Positions 33,052-45,830 of a DNA stretch of 64,000 nucleotides are shown here, one piece after another. The notes under the pieces were generated by a model. That model was not told where the DNA came from and ran no database searches. It worked only from the letters and a program-made list of their open reading frames with translations. This stretch comes from Mangifera indica (taxonomy: Eukaryota; Streptophyta; Magnoliopsida; Sapindales; Anacardiaceae): assembly GCF_011075055.1 (NCBI RefSeq), contig NC_058149.1:6702449-6766448 (forward strand). The letters are read 5' to 3'. The position numbers and the translations under genes are program-made. Positions within the stretch are counted from its first letter, which is position 1, and each line of letters begins with the position of its first letter.

Positions 33052-33965
33052 TTGGCCAAAAGACTTAGTCCCACTTAAGGTTCACCCCGTTTTCAAATAC
33101 ATACATGCAAAATTTTAAGAACTCAAATATTTATTCATATATTGTTAAACTTAACCAAAATTATTAGTTATAGGGGGTAAAATCATCATTTTATTATTAA
33201 ACACTTAAAACCTAAAAACTTGTATTATTTTCCCCCTTGATTGAAAAAACTGACATTTTCCCCTTAGGATTTAGTTTTGAAAAATTTACTTTTTTCCTGT
33301 AGTTTTTCCTTCTTTCTCCGATGATAGAAATTTGTTTCCGCACTCGACTAACCTTTTCACCATCTTCTTCTCTTGTCGTCGACCTTTCTACTGTTGCAAT
33401 TTCTTCAGATGAAGATGAAACGTTTTCGTTTCATAAAGAGATGAAGATGATTCGTCGTCTTCGTCTCTTCGACTGGATGAAGGCGATTCGTCTTCGTCCC
33501 ACCGATGGATTGACATTATAAGATTCGTCTGATATCTATTTGTTTGTCAGACAAAAATAAATCATCTTTGTCTGACTTAAGAGACGAAGATGACAAATCA
33601 TCTTTGTCTCTTCATTGGATGAAGACAATTCGTATTTATCCAATAAAACTACAACAGTAGGAAGTTGACGACATGAGGATTGAAAGATTGACCAATGGGG
33701 GAAATAGATTTTGGTCATCAACGAAAGAAGAAAAAACTCTAAAGGGAAATGAGAAGTTTTCAAAACTTAATCATAGGAGAAAATACTAGTTTTTCAAATA
33801 AAGAAAAAAAATGATATAAATTTTTAGGATTTTAGAGTTTAGTGGTAAAATAATAATTTTATCCCTTATAACTAATAATTTTGGTTAAATTTAATAACTT
33901 ATTTATGTGTATTTGAGTTTTTAAAATCTGATGGGTATATATTTGAGAATATGCTAAACCTTGCC
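33052..33965. mobile_element. Foldback element 3 (GGCCAAAAGAC family)
   Basis: The left arm begins TTTGGCCAAAAGACTTAGTCC. The arms match inversely over about 200 bp (TTTTAAGAACTCAAAT and AACCAAAATTATTAGTTATA on the left, complements on the right at 33840-33945). The outermost 25 bases are missing or diverged on the right. The core (33310-33640) has repeated GATTCGTCTTCGTC and GACGAAGATGA palindromic units. Short open frames within the core are by-products of this repeat. Confidence 0.7.
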
Positions 33966-35112
33966 TTCTAATTTTTAGTTAAACGGGGAGACGGGGACAA
34001 AGAAAGCTGCCTCCGCCCAGCCAATTAATTGGACGCATGGGCTGACTTGTAATTGAAATGAAAGTGACATGTGACTTTGTGTGCGGTGTTGGGCTAACCA
34101 CATATGTGCACAGATGGCCCCAACTGCCACCCATTAGAGTCAACCAGGCATGAAACGGACTTCTTCAATACATTTAGACGTTATCCCAGATCATTCAACC
34201 AACCAATGAATCATAAACAAATGTTACTTTCTCTACATATTTTCCAACAACCTAAGGAAGAAATGAATAAAGTTATGTAATATAATCCTTAACCCAATAA
34301 TTTAAAAGTTACGACGAGGTAAAAGTATCCCATCAAGTTTAATTATAATATTGTGCACCTCTGCGATTGAATCCATAATAAACTTTAATTACAACCTTGC
34401 CAATTATTTTTTCTAACTTAATCAAAATAAGATACGATTTATATATGATATATAATTTATTTGCAAATATATTTGGACAATTTACGATAGACATAGTAAA
34501 AAGGTTCCCTCGCCTAAGCCCTTGTTTTGGCATAATCCACAAAATTTTAGTTCATATTTGCATAAATTGTCATTGTGTCAATTTAAAAATATTATTTTTT
34601 TTTAAATTTGGGTAGGAGGTCATTGCCCAATGACAACGACTCAATATCCACCCACCAATTAGTCGTTGTTAGGTTGATAGCCCAACGAATATTATCCGTT
34701 GCCTTTCTCAAATTTTTTTTTGTTAAATTTCATATAAATATCCCGTTCTCGATTCACATTGTCACATTATAATCCACTCACCTCTGTCCTTAATTTTCTC
34801 AATCTTAATATTTCTACACAATTTTCAAGTGTTACATTCTATCATTCAATTTTCACTTCTACCAAACTAACTTGTTTCCATTTTGTATTTTTAGAACTTT
34901 GTCAATTATTATTTTTATTTTATTTATATCATATGGATCCAAGATCAAATGGGTAAAATCAATTTAAATATTTCAATAATAAAAAAATCAATATATTGAT
35001 GAAAAACCACAATCGTAATAGCATGCAATTGCAATACCCCTAATTAAAAAAAAAAAGGGCAAAAATCAATGATGTGGAAATACTTTGATCAAATTGAAGA
35101 AATTATAATATG
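33966..35112. other. Intergenic DNA, nothing recognised
   Basis: Mixed-composition then AT-rich sequence. Short open frames on both strands have no protein-like features. No promoter or RNA gene could be supported. Confidence 0.4.
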
Positions 35113-35458
35113 TGTTATCAGTTTCTTCTTCTTAGTAACTACTTTAAGCAATTAATGGGCAGTTGTTATGAAGCTGAAAACAGTCTGTAACTGTAATACC
35201 TTTACTCCACTTTTCAGTTATAATCCTTAATGGTGGGATGATTTTTAAGTTTCATGAGAGGGGTCCCTAACTGAACGGATTTTGAATACACATACAACAT
35301 TTGTTTTGAAGTCTCAATCACTAGAAGCACTTCCATTCAAGAAATCTACATTAGCAATAATCGGAGGTTAGTTTTATATTCTGTAAATTATATTTTCGGT
35401 TTATATCTTGTATATTTTGTATTTGTGCATAGATAAAAACATACTTTTTTATCCAACA
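35113..35458 (+). repeat. 5' LTR of copia element 3
   Basis: Colinear with 41017-41375. Shared blocks include CCTTAATGGTGGGATGATTT and TTTCATGAGAGGGGT. Ends ATCCAACA. Confidence 0.8.
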
Positions 35459-36101
35459 TATGGTATCAAAGCATATTTAATCTCCAACTTGTTTTGGTGT
35501 TGATCTTTGTGCAAAATTTCATGTTTTCCTTAATTTCTTTAGATAGAGAAAATTAGTGTTTGAAAAGTTTTGCACAAAATTTTTGGTTAAATGAATTCCA
35601 CATAAAAAATTGAAAATTTTAATATATAGAATCAAAATCAGAGTTCCATAAGATGATTTACGGTGATTTTATGATTCAATTTTGAATTTATGTTGAACGA
35701 TGCGAAACAAGATCCAACCAAGTTTAGGGATCAGTTCAAGTTGATATGTCATTCAGAATATAAGGATATTGATTAAAATAACCTATTTTTTTCCTTGTAT
35801 ACATATATAGCCATTTTTTTTTCTTATTATACATATATGACCTAAAATATAAAATATTTAAAATATCTTTAGACTTTATATTCACCCAGTTAAGACTCAC
35901 TCAATTAAGCATAAACTCATCCAATTAAGACATAAAACTCACTCACTCACTCACCAACTAAGAATAAAATATAAGATGAAATGAAATGAAAATGTAAAAA
36001 ATTTTGATAACTTTGATAGTGGGAAGGTTAGTCAGGTGGTTGGTTGATCGGTTAAACACCCAACCAATCAATTTATTTTTAAAAATTGGTTGGCCGGGGC
36101 C

Positions 36102-36361
36102 ATGACCGACCGACCAACCCATCCAACCAACCACCCGCCCTATCCTAAATCTCATAATTTTTTTCTTTCAAGACGAAGTCAACTTAAAAAGTGATTATAT
36201 TTGTATAGTAGGAAAAAAAAGGTGGTTAGCCATGGCTGGCCGACAAACCCATCCAACCAACCACCTGGCTAACCCTAAATCTCATAACATTTTTTTTTCA
36301 AAGGCAAAGTCAACTTAAAAAGTGACTATATTTATATAATAGAAAAAAAAAGGTAGTTATA
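36102..36361. repeat. 130-bp tandem duplication in the leader of copia element 3
   Basis: Units 36102-36231 and 36232-36361. Both contain CCCATCCAACCAACCACC, CCTAAATCTCATAA and AAGTCAACTTAAAAAGTGA. It lies between the primer-binding site and gag, in untranslated leader. Confidence 0.8.
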
Positions 36362-37199
36362 TATGTATAAAAGGTAAAATAAATAGTTCTTCTAATCAAT
36401 ATCCCCATAATCTGCCTTTAAGGATGACCTTATAAAATTAAAAAAATAATTCTTTCTTGCGGTTTGAACTCAAAACCATGCAGGTTTTAGGCTTTGGACA
36501 AGTCATCGAACCAGCTGTATTTTCAAGAGCTCCTTCTGGGAACATGTTTTAACAATAATATTTTGGCAAATAAAAATTTGCTATTCATAATTGATATTAA
36601 AATTGGATTATTTCAGTATTTTAATCCAATTTATGCAGTGTTAATTACATAGATTATTTTTTTATGCATATTTAAGGTTTTTATGAAATTATTTCTAAAT
36701 AATTTCTTAAAAAATATATGCATAAAATTAGATGTTATGTGATTGATATGATTTTAATTGATCATAGAGTAGTCACAATATCTTTTATTATATCAAAATT
36801 ATTTATTAAGTATCTTGAGATCATATATGATTATATGATATTAATTGTAATTAATCATTGTAAATATGATAAATTTTAATCCATATGAATTTTTATTTTA
36901 TTTACTTGATTATTTAAAATAAAATAACAAATTATTTTTTTAATCTGCCCACAAAAATTCAAAAAACGTATATAATTTGATAGTTTCGCTGTAAGATTTT
37001 TTTATATGTACATAAGTCTATTTAAATTAAAATATTAATCGATAGACAGTTTTTATGTTAAGTGATTTATTTATTTGTTGTATATTTATATATTAATAGA
37101 ACATGATATATGTTTTTTGTATGACTCAATTTTGTGACTTAAGTATACAAGTTTATATTTATTTACAATTATTCAATTTGTAAATTTTTCTGATAATGT

Positions 37200-40100
37200 A
37201 TGTGATGTTCTTTTTTTGAGTGGTGATAACTATAAGATTTGGAAAGAGAAAGTTTTTCTTCAATTAAGGTATATGGACAAGGATTATGCTATTAAGAATG
37301 ATGAACCACTTGTGCCTATAGAAACTAGCACTTAGATTGAAGTTGCCCCATATGAATGATGGAAGCAATCCAATCGCATAAGTATGATGTTCATTAGGAC
37401 ATGAATATTTGCTAGTATTCATGGTTCAATCCCTAAATGTAATAATGTCAGACACTTATTAAAAACTACTAATAAACAATTTAAGTGTTTGGATAAAACT
37501 CTTGCCAGCACTGTTATGACGAAGTTATCATTGATGAAGCTTACTAGTGTTAGAGGTGTGGGTGAACACATCATGCAGATGAGGGATATAATGGCTTAAT
37601 TAAAGGTTCTTGAGACTGAGATGTCTGAATCTTTTCTTGTGCATTTTATATTGAATTCACTTCCACAACGATACGGACATTTCAAAATCTCTTATAACAC
37701 ATAAAGAAAAATGGTCAATTAATAAACTTCTAACCATTTGTGTGTATAAAAGGAAGGAAGATTGTTGATGGAAATGGGTGACAGTGCACATATGGTTACT
37801 TAAGGAAAGAAAAAGAAGAATGAAGATAAACATAATGGAAGGGATACAATATCCATTTAGACTGAATTCAAGAAAGAGTCCAAATGTTTTTTTTTTTCTA
37901 TAAAAAGAAAGGACATGTGAAAAAAGACTATTTTAAATTTAAGGCTTGGCTTGAAAAGAAAGGTAATCCATTCTTAATTATATATTATAACTCTAATATG
38001 ATTGATGTAAGTCATAACACTTGGTGGATTGATTTTTGTTCTACAACCCATGGTTTAAATACCTTGCAAGTATTTGTAAACCACAGAAAGTTGATGGCCA
38101 GTGAACAGTGCATATATTTAGAAAACAAGATGCGATCAAATGTGGAAGTAGCTGGAATGTGAGATTAGTTTTAGATATTGGTTTAATATTAGATTAGTTT
38201 TAGATGTTGTCCAAATATGGATGCTTATGGTCATAAGTATTTGATCTCATTTATTGTTGATTATTTATGATTTATATATCTTTACATGCTTCATAACAAA
38301 AATGAAGCATTAGATACGTTTAAGGTTTTAAAGGCAGAAGTAGAGAAACAATTTAGAAAACAAATTAAAATCATGAGATCAAATAGAGGTAAAGAATATT
38401 ATAGTAAAGACACTCAAGATGGACAAACACCTACTCTATTTGCAAGGTTTCTTGAAGAGCGTAGAATAGTTGCCCAATACACTATATTTGATTCTCCAGA
38501 CCAAAATGATGTAGTAGAAAGAAGAAACTGAACTTTATTGCATATGTTGCTGAGTATGTTTAATAGCTCTAAACTTCCTAAATCATTGTGGAATGAAGCC
38601 CTTAAAACAATAATATATATATTAAACTGAGTTTCAACCAAAGCTATTTATAACGCACCATTTTAGTTATTTAAAGGTTGGAAGTCAAGTTTACGACATA
38701 TACGCATTTGGGGATGCCCATTTGAAGTAATGATTTACTATCCATTACATAACACTAGAATTGTAGAATCTCGAAATGTAAAATTTCTTAAGAATAACTT
38801 TATTAGTGAGAGCGATCAATCTCAAGACTTAGTTTTTGAGAAAGATCAATCAAATGCTTAACCACTCACTTCAAGTAATAGATTGGTTGCTATTCATAAC
38901 ACCTCTCAAGTTCAAATGGATGTTGAACAACCAATCAATGAAGTTCCAAAAGTTGCTAATAATACTCTAGTAGATCAAATTGTTTAACAATTGACAAATA
39001 TTATTGAACAACCAATCGTACAATCTACTTTACAAGAGGATGTTGATACAATATTAAATCAATCAACTAAAATAAGGAAATTAACTATATCTAGTGGTTA
39101 CATAGTGTATCTATAAGAAGTTGACTATAATTTATGAGCTAGGGATGATCTTATGATGTTTTCACAAGCAATAGACTGTAATATATCTGTTTTGTAGTAC
39201 AATGCCAAGAAAGATGAGATGAAATTTAAGAAAAGTAATATAGTATGGGATCTTGTTGAGTTATCTAAGGCTAAAGGCCATTAGGTGTAAATGAGTCTTC
39301 AAAACAAAGAAAGACTTATTAGGTAACATTAAAAGATATAAAACAAAACTCATTATTAAGGGTTTCACTTAAAAGAAGTGAATTTATTATACAGAGACTT
39401 TTTATCCTATCTATAAAAAAGATTATTTTCATATAATTATGACATTAGTTACCCATTTCGACTTAGAATTACATCAGATGAATATGAAAATGGCATTCCT
39501 TAATAGGGATTTAGAAGAAGAGGTTTATATGAAACAACTTGAATGATTCTCCTTTAGTGATGGTGAACATTTAGTATGCAAGCTTAAGAAATTCATATAT
39601 AAATTTAAACAAGCCTCTCGTAAATGGTATTTGAAATTCCTTGAGGTCATCTTTTCATTTAATTTTGTAGAGAATATCATGGATCAATGAATATACTAGA
39701 AGGTTAGTAAGAGTAAAGTTTGTTTTCTTATTCTATATATGGATGATATTCTACTTGCAACCAATGATAAAAAGGTTGTTTTATAAGGTGAAATAATTTC
39801 TCTCTAAAAAATTTGATATAAAGGATATAGGTTAGACATCTTATATCGTTGGCATTAATATCCATATGAACAGATCTTCAAGTATCTTAGGTCTGTCTCA
39901 AGAAACTTATATCAACAAAATTTTAAAGAGATTTTGGATGAAAGATTGTTTACTAAGTATAACACTCATTGTGAAGAGTGATAAGTTTAATTTCAACCAA
40001 TGCCCAAAAAATGAACTTGAAAAGAAACAAATTTAGACCATTCCCTATGCTTTAACTATTGGAAGTTTGGTGTATGCTCATGTCAACATAAAACTTGATA

Positions 40101-40700
40101 TTATATTTGTTGTTGGGATGTTAGGGAGATATTAGAGTAACCTAGGTATAGACTATTAGAAAGTTACAAAGAAAGTGATGTCGTGCCTTCAAGGAACCAA
40201 AGAATACATGCATCTATATAGACAAATTATTAATTTGAAGGTAGTTAGTTACTCCAATTCGGATTTTGCTGGCTATGTTTATTCTAGAAAATCAACTTCT
40301 AGATACATTTTCATGTTTGTCAACAAAGTCATATCTTGGAAGAGTGTGAAATAGTCATTGGTTGTTACATCTACTATGGAGGTCGAGTTCATTTCTTGTT
40401 TTAAGGCTACATCACATGATGTAGGTTAAAGAGTTTCATATTTGAGCTTAAGATTGTTGACTCTATTTCCAAGCCAAAAAAGATTTATTGTGACAATTCA
40501 ACTGTTGCTTTCTTGGTTAAAAACAATAAAAGTAGTAGTCGAAGTAAATATATTGACATTACGTATTTAGTCACAAAGGAAGTGTAAAAGAATATAAAGT
40601 GGTTATTAAACACATCAATACTAAATTGATGATTGTTGATCCTTTAACAAAAGACATGCCCCCAAAGAGTTTTAAGGATCATATAGAGCGTATAAGAGTT
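37200..40700 (+). pseudogene. gag-pol of copia element 3, broken
   Basis: Read in changing frames: gag (GDNYKIWKEKVFLQLRYMDK at 37220; LVHFILNSLPQRYGHF near 37640), a degenerate CCHC knuckle near 37885-37930 in which at least one Cys codon is lost, a protease-like WWIDFCSTTHGLN, then directly integrase (MRSNRGKEYYSKDTQDGQ, ARFLEERRIVAQYTIFDSPD, VVERRN at 38370-38530). RT and RNase H follow in pieces (LHQMNMKMAFLN near 39470; YMDDILLATND near 39735; DSRKSTSRY-type near 40280). The GAG_pre-integrase segment between protease and integrase appears deleted. Dozens of stops. Confidence 0.8.
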
Positions 40701-41016
40701 GGTCTCATGTTATAATTGTGATGGGAGTTGGTTTCATTGTATGATTGATGTATATACATTTTCTGAATAATGAAAATCTTATTCAAATTTTCAATTGATT
40801 TGTTTTTCTCATTGTTATGTGATATTTTGTTGAAAATAACAATCATTTTAGACCAAAAATAAACATAAAGTTTATTAATCAAGTTATGAAGATATAAAAT
40901 ATATCGTGATACATGAAAGTTAATACTCATTTTTAAAGGACTTATCACCATGATTCGTATATTTTATTTCTTTACTTCAGTATATGGATTCATGGATTAC
41001 AGACCAAGTTGGAAAA

Positions 41017-41375
41017 TATTGGTTTCTTTTTCTTAGTAATTGCTTTAAGTACTTAATGGGTAGTTGTTATGAAGCTAAAAATGGTTTGTAACTCCCATCC
41101 CTTTACATCACTTTTCAATTATCATCCTTAATGGTGGGATGATTTTTAAGTTTCATGAGAGGGGTTCTTATTTGAATAGATTTTGAATACATATACACCA
41201 TTTGCTATGAAATCTGAATCACCTGGAAGCACTTCAATTCAAGAACTGTTCTACAACAAATCTACATTAGCAATGATGAGAGGTTAGTTTTTATATCTCA
41301 CAAATTATAATTTTGGTTTCTACCTTGTATGTTTTCAGTTTGCACATAGATAGAAACATTCTTTTATGTCCAACA
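41017..41375 (+). repeat. 3' LTR of copia element 3
   Basis: Starts TATTGGTTTC (original probably TGTTGG) and ends GTCCAACA. Carries a short insertion, CTGTTCTACAACA, relative to the 5' copy. Confidence 0.8.
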
Positions 41376-41395
41376 TGTGCTAGTTTGGGGGCACA

Positions 41396-43110
41396 ATCTC
41401 TGTCACACTAGAAATGAATCTTGTAAAAATATGCCCAAACACTTCAGAGTGTAACAATAAATTGCCTTCACAAGATCAAGATGAGTGTGTGAATTTTCTT
41501 CAGGTTATCCAATTGATTTTGCCTTGGGAGAATTGTTGAACTTCATGCACAATCAACAAGTTATAAGAGACTATATATAACTAGGTGCGTTATTACTTTT
41601 GATCAATCATTTTCTTACCTTAAGGATGCAATTTTAGAATTGATGATGTGAAATAGTTTTCAACCTACTTTCAAAAGAATTCCTAGGTTAACATTAAGTT
41701 ATAACATGGTTAGAAATTATGAATTAATGAAATTAAAAATTATGAAAGAACTAATTGACTTAGATGATGTTATTTATATGACTTCTAATTTATGGATAAC
41801 TAGTGATAAGGAGTTAGAGTATCTTTACACAACTGCTCATTCTATTAATTTTGATTAGCAATTATGCAAAAAAGTTACTGCATCTAAGATGTAGGAATAT
41901 ACTTATTCTGATGTGACCATTTATAAAGTATTAGTTAACATGTTTGATGTATATACAAAATTTAATTTAATTTTTCTCTTGTATTTGATAATGTAAAATC
42001 TAATGATAAAATTGTTGAACTAATTATGAAACATTTAGGTTTACCTTTTGATAGAAAATTATTTTATGTTAGATGTATTTGTAATATCATGTATTTAATA
42101 GCACAAGATGAAATGAGTTTAGCCAAATATCAAATAAGAGAAATTAGACATGTCATCATTTACATTTCATTATTTCTATCACGTCTATAAGCATATCATC
42201 ATATGTGTAAACAAATAGGATTAAGATAAAAAATAAATTAAAAATTAATGTCAAATCGAGATGAAATTCAACATATTTAATGTTAAATTCATGTGAAGGA
42301 TATGAAAATGTAATTACCCAATTTTTTGACACCCAACCTAAAGATCCTGCAAGTCTTGTTTCTTAATTGAATATGATTAGGAATTTTCAATGCGCTAATG
42401 AACATGTTAGAATCCTAGAAAATGCTACTAATCAATGCTCAAGAGTTTACTATCTGACAACTTGTTTAATTTTATATTTTATGATGGAAATTAGTTTTAT
42501 TTTTAAAAATTATAGGTTTCATAACGTTTTTAGAGAAATTGCAAAACAAATAGAAGACAAATTTAAATAATATTGGAAAGACACGCTTTTATTTGCAATT
42601 ATATTAGATCTTAGGGCTAAATTGTGATAATTTGTTAGAATATTTAACTTTTAGAATAGATGATATTCACGATTTTTTTTCTTGAAATATAGAATGTTTA
42701 TCAATATAAATATGGAAACATTGCACACACTATAAAGCCATAAATAAGTTCAAGTGGTTCATTTGCATTTGTATTATATTCTGCATGAAGGTAAGTAATC
42801 GGTAAGTTCAAGTGTCAATTATGGTGAATTTTATGATTATACGAATATTGAAAATTTTATTGAAATTATGAATTAAGGTGAAACTTTCAATATTTTTGCA
42901 TAGTGAAAAACATATCAAAACACTTATCATTCGCTTTCAGTTATGACACGTGATCTACTAACACCTTCGATGTTTATTATAGTATTGAAATCAACTTTTG
43001 CAAGTAAATGCTTTCTCGATGACAAACAATCAAACTTACACCCCAATATAGTTAAGACGATTATGTGTAAAAAAGATTGAGTGACAACATAATTCAAGTT
43101 GTAGAATTGC
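41396..43110 (+). pseudogene. hAT-superfamily transposase remnant
   Basis: BED-finger/hAT-type transposase relic with many stops and frame changes. Recognisable in order: DLDDVIYMTSNLWITSDKE near 41760-41810, LFYVRCICNIMYLIAQDEM near 42060-42115, a NTRWNSTYLML-like region near 42240, LNMIRNFQCANEHVRILENA near 42367, IAKQIEDKFKYW near 42540-42575, and the C-terminal dimerisation block near 42945-43075 (TRDLLTPSMFIIVLKSTFAS, then LDDKQSNLHPNIVKTIMCKK). The DDE/RNase H fold residues cannot all be located. Inactive. Terminal inverted repeats were not found. Confidence 0.75.
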
Positions 43111-44116
43111 AAAGTCTAAAATATTTTTGAAGACTTCAAGAACTTAGATATTAAAATGAGTAAACAAGTATAGATAAATATTGATATAATGATACTTCTA
43201 AATTTTTTGAGTTAGTTTACCTTTTTGTTGTATGATTTATATTATTTTTCTATCATGTAACAATGGTTTTCCTTCTCTCTAAATGAAGCCATTTTAATAA
43301 AATTTTAGAGGTGTTGTGATTATTTCACATAATTAGAAAAAGTTTATAAAGTATTAATTTTAAAAAAATTAATAAAATTGTTGTACCGACTTGTTAAGGG
43401 CCCATAAAGGCACAACGTAGGGGTCCTAGTTCGTGTCCTAGGCCTTCCCCTACTAACGAATTGGTCCAATCTGCAAGGTTCACTAATTGGTAGGCCTTAG
43501 CTTGACACAACTCATAAACACACTGGACTACATTGGGATCAGCCTGGTATAACTTATTACCATATCTAGTTCACACATAAAATTATGGGGCTTAGTGAGA
43601 AAAATAAATTAAAATATTATTGTAAATTTTAACTCTCTAATGTGAACATCAAAGGTCGTAAGTGTGGTCAAAATTTTATGTCATATTACTTTTATATCCA
43701 TTCCAGCTTTGGTATGAAGTTTTCACTTATTTTAAAAAAAAATCATTCTAGCTCTCATTCTTTCTTTGTTTTTTTCCTTTGCCTTTTCTTTTCCTTATCT
43801 TTTTCCTTCACCTTTCCTTTTTGCTTGTCATCAAGCCCTATAGGTTATGTGACTTTAAAAATCTATTTATCTTATTTTAATTTTTATACATTAAACTACT
43901 TGACCAAACTCATGAAATCATACCCAAAATGTGACAAATCACTCTAAAGTGACAAGTTACAGAGATAATGATAAGACATATCTTTTACACTTAAGTCAAT
44001 TTGATATGTAGTAAACAATTGTAATCAATAGTTACTAATAAAAATGGCATTGTCTTTATCATGATTCTTGTATATAAAGTAGACAAATGTTTTAAAATGG
44101 TAAAACTATGATAAGT
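43111..44116. other. Intergenic DNA, nothing recognised
   Basis: Contains a more GC-rich block at about 43385-43560 (GGGCCCATAAAGGCACAACG onward) that looks like part of a repeat, but I cannot assign a class. Confidence 0.3.
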
Positions 44117-44490
44117 TGTAACACCCATTTCAGAAGTACTGTTCTCTGAAGGAAGATGTTACTAACTTTGACTAAATGATTTGCATACCTTAAAATATAA
44201 ACCACGTATCATATTCAACCATACCAAATTACAAAAATACCATATATCATAAATTTTGGAAAGCACAACAAAAATTGTCATATAAAACTAAAAACCATCA
44301 TCCAAATGTACATAATGTGTGTAGTCTATACATAGCACAAACAAGTCTATAATATAATCACATCAACATAAAATGGAACATCATTAATGCCCTCATGCTA
44401 GAACTAAGCTCACATAACCTCAAGCAGGAGACTATTGTACATAGAGCAAAGTTATACTCACAAGATTTATAATCTTATAAGCATAAGTGA
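44117..44490 (+). mobile_element. Possible Ty3/gypsy-type LTR fragment
   Basis: Begins TGTAACACCCATTTCAG, the same head type as at 20442 and 53411, and continues with repeat-like AC-rich sequence without ORFs. There is no partner LTR or internal region. Assignment by resemblance only. Confidence 0.3.
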
Positions 44491-45046
44491 ATCCATTTGT
44501 ATTGAGTCATTAATAGTGTTATTGAACTTTTATGTTCAAATATTTCTTTCAAGTTTCTCCATAATTCCAATAGATTCATAATATCCACATATTCAATTCA
44601 CAATCCTTTGTGGATGTGGCGTTGAAGAAAAATAGTAGCCTTTAATTTTTTTTTTAATTGCTTCTCCAAGGTTCATCGATTTTAAGTAGAGAACTTATTC
44701 AATATAATTTTTTTCATCCAATCGTAAAACAACATATCCGAGCTTTTCGAGATTTGATATTCTCACTGACTGCATGTTGATGAAAATAGCAAAACTTAAT
44801 GATATGATAAAGAAAAATTATGTTAAAACTTCAAACTCATATTTATCCATATTCATAAAACTTTTAGTTTCATGATTAATATTTAGAACATTGAGCTTTA
44901 AATTAAAATATTCAAATATTTAGTTTTGATTACACTTAGGATCTTTGGATCCATATTTTTTATGATTTTTGCAAATTTCACGATGCAAATGAAATACAAT
45001 CATAATTTACATTTATACATGAGAAATATTTATAAAAATTAACACG

Positions 45047-45126
<80 letters not shown>
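45047..45126. repeat. AAT microsatellite, about 80 bp
   Basis: Uninterrupted (ATA)n/(AAT)n run of about 26 units. The long poly-Tyr open frame on the minus strand is a product of this repeat and not a gene. Confidence 0.95.
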
Positions 45127-45127
<1 letters not shown>

Positions 45128-45830
45128 TAAATATAAATATGCACCACAATTAGCTTTAATAAACCATCGACAACGACTTTTATTTGCTTTTATAAACAGA
45201 AAAATAAAAATAAAATAAAATAATAAAAATAATTGAAACATCTTTAGTTTGTGTTTTATAAGTAGGATAATATCTTGATTGAAATACCATATTTACATCA
45301 CTGAAACGAAACAACATAATTGAAATATTAACAAAATTAAAAGATATTTAAACTAATGGTATTAATAATGTGTTATAAATAAATTATAAACTTTGCGACA
45401 ATAGGATAAGGAGAACTAAGATTAATATAATAGCAAAATAAATCAAAACAGCAACAAGATGAAATTGAAAACTGTATGTCCGAATGCCAGGTGGGGTGGA
45501 GCCTTTATAAATGGAAAATCTCACCGCCCATAATTAATGGCGGCCCAAAAAGCAGTATCTTAGCATCGGTGGGGAAATATAATTAGATAATGAAATCTAC
45601 AGTATCTTAGCATCTTGACAAGAAATTTAAAGTGCAGCCTCACCTCGCAAAACCTACAGTAAAAATGCCAATAGCTTGATAATCCTGCAAGCACATAAAA
45701 TTACGCAAAAATATATAACTGGAGAAAAATCACCCATAGCTAATGTGATCAAAATGACAGTTCATGCAAACAAGCTCCATAACAATGAAGATGGTCAAAA
45801 AGCAGAATTCCCATACAGAAATATGCCTCT

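Larger units (their letters stand above)
35113..41375 (+). mobile_element. Old Ty1/copia retrotransposon, plus strand, heavily decayed
   Basis: 5' LTR 35113-35458, a PBS-like TGGTATCAAAGC at 35461-35472, a leader with a tandem repeat, gag about 37200-37960, protease and integrase fragments about 38000-38900, RT/RNase H about 39120-40700, and 3' LTR 41017-41375 preceded by CCAAGTTGGAAAA as a decayed polypurine tract. The LTRs are clearly colinear but differ by many substitutions and indels (346 against 359 bp). No clear target duplication. Inactive. Confidence 0.85.

Noticed and set aside
33321..33763. Short open frames in both strands near 33.5 kb
   Set aside because: They lie in the palindromic GAAGA/CGTCTTC core of a foldback element and translate the repeat.
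36450..36535. tRNA-like sequence (GAACTCAAAACCATG... TCATCGAACC)
   Set aside because: It suggested a tRNA-derived repeat, but no cloverleaf with paired acceptor stem, anticodon and T-arm could be built.
37420..37440. T-loop-like GGTTCAATCCC
   Set aside because: No matching tRNA arms around it; it lies in the gag region of copia element 3.
44978..45241. Open frame with a long poly-Tyr run
   Set aside because: Produced entirely by the AAT microsatellite read on the minus strand.
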